A DNA stretch of 64,000 nucleotides, taken from NCBI RefSeq assembly GCF_000238255.3, contig NZ_CP011040.1:248001-312000 (forward strand). The letters are read 5' to 3'. The translations under genes were made by a program, and so were the position numbers. This stretch comes from Pseudoalteromonas spongiae UST010723-006. Lineage in GTDB: Bacteria; Pseudomonadota; Gammaproteobacteria; Enterobacterales; Alteromonadaceae. The notes beneath the pieces were generated by a model that saw only the letters and a program-made list of their open reading frames with translations, searched no databases and had not been told where the DNA came from. Positions 1 to 7,450 of this stretch are shown here, piece after piece (within the stretch, counting starts at the first letter, position 1; each line of letters opens with the position of its first letter).

Positions 1-119
1 CCTTTTTAACTCAGGCGTTTACCTGGCCTATCTACATTATTTTATCGCTCAGTATTGCCTTGGAACAAATGCTGCAAACGTTAAGTAAAGATACGCAGGA
101 GAATCGTCATGATAGCTGA
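1..119 (+). CDS. C-terminal end of a membrane protein, possibly O-antigen polymerase/ligase (partial)
   Basis: An open frame enters from the left edge and stops at 117-119, giving 38 residues. They contain a short hydrophobic stretch (WPIYIILSLSIAL) followed by a polar tail, as at the end of a polytopic membrane protein. It overlaps the start of the next gene by 11 bases, which indicates one operon. In the V. fischeri syp order the gene before the acetyltransferase is the Wzy-like sypL, so a polymerase is my inference from position. The visible residues alone cannot identify it. Confidence 0.45.
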   Translation, partial: FLTQAFTWPIYIILSLSIALEQMLQTLSKDTQENRHDS

Positions 120-810
120 TGTTAAAAATTGGGTGAAAAGCAGTGATTCGGGCTTTGGCAAATTTTGTCGCGGTAGCTTTTATGCAATTAAGCATATTGA
201 AATGCCGGTTGTGCCAGTACTTTACAAAATATTGTTCGCACTTCATCGAAGTAGTAAAACGATTTGGCACAATACACTGCAGTTTATTTATTTTACGCCC
301 ATGTTTAAAAGCCAAGTAAGCGGCAGTAAAAAGCGCTTAACCTTACAGTGCGGTATGCCACAAGTTATTGGTGCACTTGCAATTAGCCTAGGTGACGATG
401 TCAGAATGTCGGGCATTGCAACCTTTTGTGGGCGCTATCACTCAGAACGCATAGCAAAGCTAATTATTGGCAATAACGTGGACGTGGGCTGGCAAAATGC
501 ATTTTCTGTCGGCACAAAAATAGAGCTACAAGATGATGTGCGTTTAGCTGGAAAAGTATTTTTAGCAGGCTTTCCTGGTCACCCGTTAAATTGCGCCGAG
601 CGCGCCAAAGGTAAACCCGATTTACCAGAGCAAGCGGGCGATATCATTATTAAACAAGGTGCTTGGATAGGCACAGGTGCAACGGTTTTGGCAGGCGTTA
701 CTGTTGGTAAAGGGGCGATAGTTGCTGCAAATACGGTTGTCACTAAAGATGTGGCCGACTTTACACTTGTTGCTGGCAATCCGGCCAAAGTGATTAAGCG
801 TTTAGATTAA
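109..810 (+). CDS. Hexapeptide-repeat O-acyltransferase (SypM-like)
   Basis: 233 residues. The second half (about residues 95-225) has the repeating [LIV]-G-X4 pattern of a left-handed beta helix, ending in the usual NTVVTKDV...VAGNPAKVIKR segment of the WcaF/maltose acetyltransferase group. A His-Pro pair (GHP) near residue 163 sits where these enzymes carry their catalytic histidine region. It probably transfers an acetyl group from acetyl-CoA to a sugar of the exopolysaccharide repeat unit. The start at 109 has CAGGAG at 96-101. It overlaps the upstream membrane protein and is followed 10 bases later by a glycosyltransferase, so it belongs to the polysaccharide operon. Sugar and acyl specificity cannot be read from sequence. 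Confidence 0.85.
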   Translation: MIADVKNWVKSSDSGFGKFCRGSFYAIKHIEMPVVPVLYKILFALHRSSKTIWHNTLQFIYFTPMFKSQVSGSKKRLTLQCGMPQVIGALAISLGDDVRMSGIATFCGRYHSERIAKLIIGNNVDVGWQNAFSVGTKIELQDDVRLAGKVFLAGFPGHPLNCAERAKGKPDLPEQAGDIIIKQGAWIGTGATVLAGVTVGKGAIVAANTVVTKDVADFTLVAGNPAKVIKRLD

Positions 811-820
811 GGAGTAAGCT

Positions 821-1930
821 ATGAAATTTGTCGTATTTGCAGAAGACTGGGGGCGTCACCCAAGCAGTACCCAGCATATTTTTAAAGTGATCGCCAAGCG
901 ATACGATGTAACTTGGTTTAACTCCGTAGGCATGCGCAAACCTAAAATTAATTTTACCGATATTAAGCGTGTGTTGAGTAAGGTTAAATTGATGATGGCT
1001 GGAAACGTTAAGTCACCGGGCGATAAATTGCCAGTTGAAGCATGTAACCCCCTAATTTTCCCTTGGCATGACAACAAGTTGGCGACGCTTTTTAATAAGC
1101 GTCAAGTTGCCAAAACTCTCGACTTGTCGTCCCATGAGCCGATTATCTATTGGGTGAGTGTACCAACCGCCATCAATATGATTCAACTACGCCCACAAGA
1201 CCGCTTAATTTATTATTGTGGCGATGATTTTTCCAGCTTGGCTGGAGTTGACTACGACTTGGTTAAGGCAAGTGAACAGCGCCTAATTCATATGGCACAT
1301 AATATTTATGTGGTGAGTAAGGTGCTACTCGATAAAATGCCAGCGCACAAAACTCAAATGCTTGAACACGGCGTTGACTATGACTTGTTTTGTGATATGA
1401 CAAAGCCTCATATGCACCTTCATAATCTTAGTAACGTGGTTGGTTTTTATGGCTCAATATCACAATGGTTAGATGTCGATTTGTTAATAAAGCTTGCCAA
1501 GGCGCGCCCACATTATCATTTGGTACTGATTGGAAAAGCCGATATTGATATTAGTGCGCTCGTTGCATTGCCGAATGTGATTTATATTTCGCAAATTGCT
1601 CATCATCAATTGGCGAGTTTTTCTCAGCACTGGCAAGTCTCGTTGTTACCGTTTTTAGATAATGGTCAAATAAAAGCGTGTAACCCACTAAAACTAAAAG
1701 AATATTTAGCCGCCGGTAAACCTATTGTGTCAACCCATTTTCCTGCGGTTGAACGTTATAAAGACATGGTGCTCATCGCAAGAGACCACGCAGGCTTTAT
1801 CGCCCGAGTTGACCATGCCATGGTAATTTCTAAGAGTCCGTTCCTTGATTGGAAAACGCCATCTAAACAGCATGTTGTACGACACAGCTGGCAACAAAAA
1901 GCTGCGTTTGTGTTGGAACAACTGGATTAA
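821..1930 (+). CDS. Glycosyltransferase, TuaH-like GT4-type (SypN-like)
   Basis: 369 residues with the GT-B layout of TuaH-type glycosyltransferases. There is an N-terminal Rossmann half starting KFVVFAEDWGRHPSS, and a C-terminal half with GFYGSISQWLD near residue 206. The donor-site segment NPLKLKEYLAAGKPIVS lies near residues 288-304. It likely adds a sugar to the lipid-linked repeat unit at the cytoplasmic face of the inner membrane. AAGGAG just before the start gives a clear ribosome site, and the preceding gene ends 10 bases upstream. It is the last gene before a hairpin at 1931 and lies where sypN lies relative to sypM and sypO in V. fischeri. The exact donor and acceptor are unknown. 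Confidence 0.8.
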   Translation: MKFVVFAEDWGRHPSSTQHIFKVIAKRYDVTWFNSVGMRKPKINFTDIKRVLSKVKLMMAGNVKSPGDKLPVEACNPLIFPWHDNKLATLFNKRQVAKTLDLSSHEPIIYWVSVPTAINMIQLRPQDRLIYYCGDDFSSLAGVDYDLVKASEQRLIHMAHNIYVVSKVLLDKMPAHKTQMLEHGVDYDLFCDMTKPHMHLHNLSNVVGFYGSISQWLDVDLLIKLAKARPHYHLVLIGKADIDISALVALPNVIYISQIAHHQLASFSQHWQVSLLPFLDNGQIKACNPLKLKEYLAAGKPIVSTHFPAVERYKDMVLIARDHAGFIARVDHAMVISKSPFLDWKTPSKQHVVRHSWQQKAAFVLEQLD

Positions 1931-1960
1931 AGCGTTGCATATTGCAACGCTTTTTGTTTT
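1931..1960 (+). terminator. Rho-independent terminator-like hairpin after the SypN-like gene
   Basis: Directly after the stop codon there is a perfect 9-bp stem (AGCGTTGCA / TGCAACGCT) with a TAT loop, followed by TTTTTGTTTT. This is a good intrinsic terminator. The same palindrome also contains a perfect TTGCANNNTGCAA site, so the element may serve two purposes. Confidence 0.7.
1935..1947. promoter_or_regulatory. LuxO/SypG-type activator site TTGCANNNTGCAA
   Basis: TTGCATATTGCAA matches the LuxO-family consensus TTGCANNNTGCAA at every fixed position. It lies about 50 bp upstream of the sigma-54-like promoter at 1998. The site is known for LuxO in vibrios, and SypG is a close relative of LuxO. 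Use here by the SypG-like activator encoded at 14887 is inferred. Confidence 0.5.
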
Positions 1961-1997
1961 GGACTTTTTTTTGCCTTAATAATCAATGATTTATTTT

Positions 1998-2013
1998 TGG
2001 TTTCTAACTTGCA
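1998..2013 (+). promoter_or_regulatory. Sigma-54-like promoter of the LruC-domain gene
   Basis: TGGTTT-N5-TTGCA with the invariant GG (1999-2000) and GC (2011-2012) at the correct 10-base separation. The first base of the next coding region is 38 bases beyond the -12 element, which leaves room for a short leader with GGAGAG as ribosome site. Confidence 0.5.
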
Positions 2014-2050
2014 GCACTAATGTTAATAGGCTCAAAGTTAGGAGAGTTAG

Positions 2051-4087
2051 ATGAAAAGCTCAATTGTTAGTTTATTATTTATTGCTGCAGGCAGCAGTGC
2101 TGCGCCGTTCGATACCTGCCCGTCTAAAGCATTTTTGGTTCAAGGGAGCAGCGCCACAATTTTTGGCGTTAACCTTGTGTCTGGTTCATACGATCAGTTT
2201 GCTGCTAATGTCGGCACTAACCAAAAAGTAAATGGATTTGGTTTTAGTGTGCATGACAGATATTTATACGGCTGGGATTATAGCCGGGGCAATATCGGTC
2301 GCATTGGCAAAGACTACGTGTTAGAGCCACTTAATGCATCTGGTTTACCAAATACAAACTTTTATGTAGGTGATGTATCTGTACAACAAAATGCTTACTA
2401 CGTCTATCGAAAAGGCGCAGATTACGGTTTATATCGAATTGCACTTGATGAAAACGAAGCTGATTATCTGGTTGCCTCAAAGGTTATTGACGGTGGTAGC
2501 CTTAATCTAAATATTTTTGATTTAGCGTTCCACCCTGATGAAAATCTCGCCTACAGCGTTGATAACAGGGGTAATTTAATTGCTATTGATGTGATTTCTG
2601 GTAATAGCACTAATCTGGGATTTACTGGCGTAATAGGCACATTTGGAGCGGTTTATTTTGATGTAGAAGGTTACCTATATATTAGCCGAAATAGTGATGG
2701 ACATATCTTTCGTGTTGAAATTAACGACCCGACTTCAACAACCTTATTTGCATACGGACCAAGCTCGGGCAATAACGATGGTGCCCGTTGTGCTACTGCA
2801 CCAATCATTGACGAAAGCGAAGCACCAACCCTTGATTATGGTGATGCACCTGATAGTTACGCTACGTCTATAAGTGCCAATGGAGCACGTCATGGAAAAG
2901 GAAACCTGTACTTCGGTAATAGCGTGAGTGCCGAGCATACTCCAAAATCGTTTGATGACGACGACGGCATAAGTTTCTTAACAGGTTTAGAAACAGGACT
3001 GGACACCCTAGTGTCATTTACGCTCTCTGCTCCAGGCTATGTAAATGCATGGGTTGATTGGAACGGTAATGGCCAATTTGATGAATCTGAACAGATTATT
3101 GCAGAACATCTCGGTAGCGCCGGCGAAAACCGCATGCTGATAGAAGTCCCTATCGATGCGAAAGAGGGGGCAACATGGGCACGTTTTAGAGTGTCAAATA
3201 CGCCATCGATCGCACCAATTGGAGGTGTGGACAGTGGTGAAGTAGAAGACGTTAATGTATCAGTTATTGCGAATGGTTTAGTGGAAGTTGCTACCGCGTG
3301 GCAAACAGCTGCATTTGAAGATTTATGGCCGCAACAAGGCGACTATGACTTTAATGATGTTGTTGTGAGATATCGCGTGTTTAAAAGTCAGATAGGCAAT
3401 CAGATCGTGCGTTTTAAATTCGAGGGTGAATTACTTGCAGTCGGTGCCAGTTATCACAATGCTTTTGCATTTCGTATTGCCAACATGCCACGAAGCGCCG
3501 TAAATGAATCCCTGGTTAGGTTAACGATTGATGGAAAACAGGTTGCCAAAAATCCATTAGAGGCAGGTCGTAGCGAAGCAATTTTAGTCGCTTTGGATGA
3601 CACAAAGGTGATTGCGACAGCAAAATCAAATTGTAATTACTTTAGAACTGAGTCGAACTGTTTAAGTCAACAGCCCATCTCGTTTTCTGCAACGTTGCCG
3701 TTGCTCAACAGCATTGCTGACAATGCAAGTATATTAAACGATATTTCTCCGTTTATCTTTGCCGTAAACGGATTCGATCATGGGCCGTACGTTGATAGTG
3801 CGAATGCTAGAGGCTGGGAAGTACACCTTAAAAACCACTCACCTACAGAAGCATTCGATTCAACCTATTTTGATAAGGGAGATGATGCATCGACCACAAA
3901 TGGTAATTTTCAAACAGTAAACGGTCTGCCATGGGCGCTTATTATTGGTACCCGTTGGGATCATCCAACAGAAGGTACCGACATGTTGTTTGCTTACCCC
4001 CAATTTAAAGCGTTTGCGCAAAGCGCTGGCAGCACAAACACCACCTGGTTTAACAATCCGGTTAACCGTTATTCGGTTCAGAATTAG
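2051..4087 (+). CDS. LruC domain-containing secreted protein with GEVED motif
   Basis: 678 residues. It starts with a signal peptide (about residues 1-18, ending SSAAP) and an N-terminal beta-propeller-like region of the DUF6923 kind with repeated short segments such as FHPDENLAYSVD. A GEVED motif follows at residues 396-400. The C-terminal LruC-type domain (DUF4842) begins near residue 415 with the acidic DYDFNDVVVRY segment. Such proteins are exported, and the acidic Asp/Asn loops suggest calcium binding. It sits between the sypN-like and sypO-like genes behind its own sigma-54-like promoter, so a role as a matrix or surface protein of the biofilm is a reasonable inference. No enzymatic motif is visible. 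The lipoprotein gene follows after 10 bases. Confidence 0.8.
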   Translation: MKSSIVSLLFIAAGSSAAPFDTCPSKAFLVQGSSATIFGVNLVSGSYDQFAANVGTNQKVNGFGFSVHDRYLYGWDYSRGNIGRIGKDYVLEPLNASGLPNTNFYVGDVSVQQNAYYVYRKGADYGLYRIALDENEADYLVASKVIDGGSLNLNIFDLAFHPDENLAYSVDNRGNLIAIDVISGNSTNLGFTGVIGTFGAVYFDVEGYLYISRNSDGHIFRVEINDPTSTTLFAYGPSSGNNDGARCATAPIIDESEAPTLDYGDAPDSYATSISANGARHGKGNLYFGNSVSAEHTPKSFDDDDGISFLTGLETGLDTLVSFTLSAPGYVNAWVDWNGNGQFDESEQIIAEHLGSAGENRMLIEVPIDAKEGATWARFRVSNTPSIAPIGGVDSGEVEDVNVSVIANGLVEVATAWQTAAFEDLWPQQGDYDFNDVVVRYRVFKSQIGNQIVRFKFEGELLAVGASYHNAFAFRIANMPRSAVNESLVRLTIDGKQVAKNPLEAGRSEAILVALDDTKVIATAKSNCNYFRTESNCLSQQPISFSATLPLLNSIADNASILNDISPFIFAVNGFDHGPYVDSANARGWEVHLKNHSPTEAFDSTYFDKGDDASTTNGNFQTVNGLPWALIIGTRWDHPTEGTDMLFAYPQFKAFAQSAGSTNTTWFNNPVNRYSVQN

Positions 4088-4097
4088 GAGACAATTT

Positions 4098-4541
4098 ATG
4101 AAACAGTTTTTTATAACATTATTTGCTCTGTCTACGATTGCATGTGGTGGTGGAGGCGGCGAAAGTACACCTCAAAAAACGCCAGACGTTGTTACTGATG
4201 GCGGAAATGGTAGCGACAATTCAGGCACTGCGGGTTTAAATGTGGCACCAGAGTTCGACTTTAAAACAGACGTAACTGTAATTGTTGATGTGGCAGCAAA
4301 CTTAGTTAACGAGCGAGCCTTTATCAATATATGCCAAGTTGAGGCTATATTAACTCATGAAGATAATTGCTTCTTAAGAGCACCGTTAACTTCAGATGGG
4401 TTACAAATTTCGTTGACTTTGCCACATGCAGGGCAAAAGATAAAAGCGGATATTTGGTATTACGATACCTCAATGTCACCAATGCGTTATGAATGGCAGT
4501 ACGATGTCAGCCAAGACCAACAAAAGTGGTTAATTAACTGA
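4098..4541 (+). CDS. Small lipoprotein paired with the LruC-domain protein
   Basis: 147 residues from the ATG at 4098, which follows GGAG just after the upstream stop. The N-terminus is a lipoprotein signal ending in a lipobox-like IACGGGGG, so the mature protein would start at Cys17 followed by a Gly-rich linker. The remainder is predicted mostly beta, with segments such as VIVDVAANLVNERAFINICQ, and contains two further cysteines. I recognise no enzyme family. The upstream in-frame extension overlaps the LruC gene and has no ribosome site, so I reject it. It is probably exported and lipid anchored, and co-transcribed with the LruC protein. Similar LruC/lipoprotein pairs are familiar in marine gammaproteobacteria. 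Function is unknown. Confidence 0.75.
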   Translation: MKQFFITLFALSTIACGGGGGESTPQKTPDVVTDGGNGSDNSGTAGLNVAPEFDFKTDVTVIVDVAANLVNERAFINICQVEAILTHEDNCFLRAPLTSDGLQISLTLPHAGQKIKADIWYYDTSMSPMRYEWQYDVSQDQQKWLIN

Positions 4542-4614
4542 CCACATTGTTAACTTGGAATTTAAAGCACTTGCTTAAACTAGCCCAGCGTAATACCCCT
4601 GTTAAATTGAATTT

Positions 4615-4640
4615 AAAAAGCGCCTCTTTAGGCGTTTTTT
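4615..4640 (+). terminator. Intrinsic terminator after the LruC/lipoprotein pair
   Basis: AAAAAGCGCC-TCTTTA-GGCGTTTTTT: a short GC stem with flanking A and T tracts, typical of a rho-independent terminator. It separates this gene pair from the next transcription unit. Confidence 0.8.
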
Positions 4641-4775
4641 ATATGTTGATGATTCTAAATCCCAACGGATTATGCCGTTAGCCATCACTTTAAATAACAT
4701 AACCATCTAATTTTAAGTAAAAATTTTACGTTTTATGAGTCAGTTTTAGTTAAAAAACCCTACAGTTCCAATAGT

Positions 4776-4791
4776 TGGCGCTGAACTTGCG
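4776..4791 (+). promoter_or_regulatory. Sigma-54-like promoter of the Wzz/glycosyltransferase operon
   Basis: TGGCGC-N5-TTGCG has GG at 4777-4778 and GC at 4789-4790 with exact spacing. This is one of the best -24/-12 matches in the window. It lies 95 bases before the start of the Wzz-like gene, after a terminator. In V. fischeri the syp promoters are sigma-54 dependent and SypG activated; the same is inferred here. Confidence 0.6.
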
Positions 4792-4796
4792 ATAGT

Positions 4797-4841
4797 TATA
4801 TCAAAGGGGTGAAAAAACGGTGTTTTTCACATTTTGATATA
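4797..4841 (+). promoter_or_regulatory. Two-part inverted repeat just downstream of the -12 element
   Basis: Outer arms TATATCAAA (4797-4805) and TTTGATATA (4833-4841) enclose inner arms GTGAAAAA and TTTTTCAC. The structure spans the predicted transcription start and early leader. It may be an operator or a leader hairpin, and sequence alone does not decide. Confidence 0.4.
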
Positions 4842-4859
4842 GCAAATCGCTAAATTGCG

Positions 4860-4872
4860 TTGCAATTTGCGA
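4860..4872. promoter_or_regulatory. LuxO/SypG-type site with one mismatch
   Basis: TTGCAATTTGCGA differs from TTGCANNNTGCAA at one fixed position. It lies downstream of the sigma-54-like promoter and close to the coding start, an unusual place for an activator site, so it may be chance or an auxiliary site. Confidence 0.25.
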
Positions 4873-4885
4873 ATTAGGATTAGAA

Positions 4886-6352
4886 ATGGTTTTTACGATT
4901 GCGCAAATTAAAAAGCTTATCTACCTAGCCTTATACACCATGTATGAGCGCTGGCAGCTTATTGCGTTACCGATGATCATTGTGCCGATTGCTGTGATTG
5001 CAATTTCACTTAGCAGTGAAAAGCAATATACCAATCACGCGACTATTTTGATTGAAGAGTCTGCGTTGTTAAATCCTTTCTTAGATGAGCTTGAATTCTC
5101 ATTTGAATTATCGGCCCGTATGGATGCGCTACGCACTTTGGTACTGAGTCGTAAAAATTTAACTGAAGTAGTAAAAGAGGTTGGTTTAGTGGATGACTTA
5201 ACCAATCAACTTGAAGTTGAAAAAATGCAGCAAAAATTAGCCAGTGCCATTTCAATTTCACTGGTGGGCGATGAGTTAGTGCGCATTCACTTTAAATGGA
5301 ACAAACGCGAACAAATGAAGCCAGTGCTTGAAGCACTGGTTGAGAAATTTATTGAGCGTTTGTTAGCGCCAACCAAAGCATCCCTTGATACGTCAGAAAC
5401 ATTTTTGAAAAACCAACTTGAAGAGCTGCGCCTGCAACTAGAACTTGCTGAAGATAAATTAGCAAAGTTTAAGCGTGATAACCGTGAAGCGCTGCCTGAG
5501 TTATTAAATGTGAACCAAGATACCCTGGCGCGTTTAGAGCAAGAAAAACAGCAAAAACTAGTTGATCTAAGTGGCGCAAAAGCACGCCTAGCAACACTTA
5601 AAAAGCAACTTGCCAAAGCGAATCCAGTTAAGGGGCGCTTAGTTGATAGCATTATGCGTATTGAGGCAGATATTGCGCTATTGCGTACCCGTTACACAGA
5701 TCAGCATAGCAAGGTTCAGGCTAAATTACGCGAACTCGAAACCTTACAAATTCGCAAGCAAGAAATGGAAAGTCAAGCAAAGCCATTTGAAGAGGCTGAT
5801 TTAGATTCACTGTGGCAAATCGCCAACAGTTTACCGTTAGGTGCTAACGCCAAAGACAGCGCATTACTGGTTGCGCAACTTATTACTTTGGAAGAAGCTG
5901 AAAATAATGTCGCACAGCTAAATAATGAAATTGAGATGCTAAGCGAACAGTTATCGGTTGTCTCAACACGTCTTTCAAGTTCAAGCGAAATTGATAAAGC
6001 ACTGCGCCAACTGCAACGGGATTATCAAGTGAAACAAACCTTGTATTCTGAAATGCTTGAGCGTTATGAAATGTCAAAAGTGACAGGGCAATTAGTACGC
6101 TATGAGGGCCCTGATAAAGTAAAAACCATTGAACGCGCATACAGCCCAACATCACCGATTAATCAATCGTTGGTGGTAAGCATCATTTTGGGCATTGTAC
6201 TTGGCCTATTTAGCGCTGCGGCACTCACATTTGTTGCCATGATCACCGACTTACGTGTACGCGATGAAGCAACGATAGAAACGATTGCAGGGCAACGCGT
6301 ATTAACCAAATTACCCATTGTGAACGATGTCACTGTACATCGAATCGACTAA
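4886..6352 (+). CDS. Wzz-like chain-length / polysaccharide co-polymerase protein (SypO-like)
   Basis: 488 residues with the architecture of Wzz/BcsF-type co-polymerases. There is a transmembrane helix near residues 25-43 (LIALPMIIVPIAVIAI), a long periplasmic region rich in predicted coiled coil between residues 170 and 390, and a second transmembrane helix near 428-452. A Pro-rich PTSPINQS segment sits just before that helix, as is usual in the family. No cytoplasmic kinase domain is attached; that role would fall to the separate ParA-like protein at 12667. It would set polymer length at the inner membrane. It is the first gene of the operon that continues with a glycosyltransferase and the GT2/sugar-phosphate transferase fusion, as in sypO-P-Q-R. 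Confidence 0.85.
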   Translation: MVFTIAQIKKLIYLALYTMYERWQLIALPMIIVPIAVIAISLSSEKQYTNHATILIEESALLNPFLDELEFSFELSARMDALRTLVLSRKNLTEVVKEVGLVDDLTNQLEVEKMQQKLASAISISLVGDELVRIHFKWNKREQMKPVLEALVEKFIERLLAPTKASLDTSETFLKNQLEELRLQLELAEDKLAKFKRDNREALPELLNVNQDTLARLEQEKQQKLVDLSGAKARLATLKKQLAKANPVKGRLVDSIMRIEADIALLRTRYTDQHSKVQAKLRELETLQIRKQEMESQAKPFEEADLDSLWQIANSLPLGANAKDSALLVAQLITLEEAENNVAQLNNEIEMLSEQLSVVSTRLSSSSEIDKALRQLQRDYQVKQTLYSEMLERYEMSKVTGQLVRYEGPDKVKTIERAYSPTSPINQSLVVSIILGIVLGLFSAAALTFVAMITDLRVRDEATIETIAGQRVLTKLPIVNDVTVHRID

Positions 6353-6363
6353 TTGGAGGCATT

Positions 6364-7440
6364 ATGAATAACATTATTCAACTAATTCAGCACCCACAAG
6401 TGGGCGGGCTTGAAAAAATGGCATTTGGCCTGTGCTGTAGTGAAATAACAAATTCAAAAATGTTTTTAGTAGCGATGGAAGGCACTAAAAAAGGGGCGAT
6501 TAAAGCATGGCCTCAGCTGGAAGAATTAAACAACTTTTACTGTTTAAATAAAGCGCCGGGCGTGAGTTGGCAAACAGTTAAAAAGCTCGTTGCTCTTATT
6601 GATAAGTTTGATATTAACGTAATTCACAGCCACCATATTGGCCCCATGTTGTACGCCAGTTTAGCCAAAATGCTAAGACCCAAAATACAGCATATTCATA
6701 CCTTGCATGATGCGTGGTATTTAACGGATTTCAAATACCGTATGTTCACTAAAGCGATTGGCAAATGTACTCCAATTACTATAGTGGCAGATGCAAAAGC
6801 GGTCGCAGAGCTTGCTCAAAAACAGGCCAAAATTAAGCCAGATCATGTGGTGCACAATGGTATTGATACAGACTACTTTACGCCAATCTCACGTTACAGC
6901 GCTCGTAACAAATTAGGGCTACCACATAATTACACGCTAATTGGCTGTGCCGCCCGTGTTGAAGAGGGCAAAGGTCATAAGTCCATGTTGCGAACGCTCA
7001 CAACACTCCCTTATAAGGTACATATGGTGTTTGCCGGTAGCGGCAGTCAACTTGAGAAAATGAAAGCGTATGCGGAACAACTTGGTGTTGCGGATAGGGT
7101 TTACTGGCTTGGGTGTGTATCAGATATGCCAAGTTTTTACTCGGCCATTGATGTGTTTTGCTTGTACTCAGAGCGGGAAGGGTTACCACTATCGATTTTA
7201 GAAGCGATGGCTTGTAATCGCCCCGTCGTTGCCAGTGATGTGGGGGGAATTAGCGAAGTTGTAAATACACCACATGGGTTTGTATTACCTATAAATGAAG
7301 AACAGTTACTTGCTCCAAATTTAATAAAAGCACTTTCACTGAATTATGGCACTCGTATTCGTCAATATGCGTTATCACAAGCAACACTAAAAGTGATGGC
7401 AAATCGTTATAACAAAATCTATCAACACGCGATGGTATAA
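6364..7440 (+). CDS. Family 4 glycosyltransferase (SypP-like)
   Basis: 358 residues with clear GT4 (GT-B fold) signatures. The acceptor half has HSHHIGPMLYASLAKM near residue 80. The donor-binding segment EREGLPLSILEAMACNRPVVASDVGG near residues 270-295 holds the EX7E motif. GGAG lies 7 bases before the ATG, and the gap to the upstream Wzz-like gene is 11 bases. It should add one sugar to the polyprenyl-linked intermediate on the cytoplasmic side. Its position between the Wzz-like gene and the GT2/sugar transferase fusion matches sypP. Donor sugar is not determinable. Confidence 0.85.
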   Translation: MNNIIQLIQHPQVGGLEKMAFGLCCSEITNSKMFLVAMEGTKKGAIKAWPQLEELNNFYCLNKAPGVSWQTVKKLVALIDKFDINVIHSHHIGPMLYASLAKMLRPKIQHIHTLHDAWYLTDFKYRMFTKAIGKCTPITIVADAKAVAELAQKQAKIKPDHVVHNGIDTDYFTPISRYSARNKLGLPHNYTLIGCAARVEEGKGHKSMLRTLTTLPYKVHMVFAGSGSQLEKMKAYAEQLGVADRVYWLGCVSDMPSFYSAIDVFCLYSEREGLPLSILEAMACNRPVVASDVGGISEVVNTPHGFVLPINEEQLLAPNLIKALSLNYGTRIRQYALSQATLKVMANRYNKIYQHAMV

Positions 7441-7450
7441 GGAGTTCATT

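Noticed and set aside
3945..4097. Upstream extension of the small lipoprotein frame into the LruC gene
   Set aside because: It removes the lipoprotein signal from the N-terminus, has no ribosome site and overlaps the LruC coding sequence.
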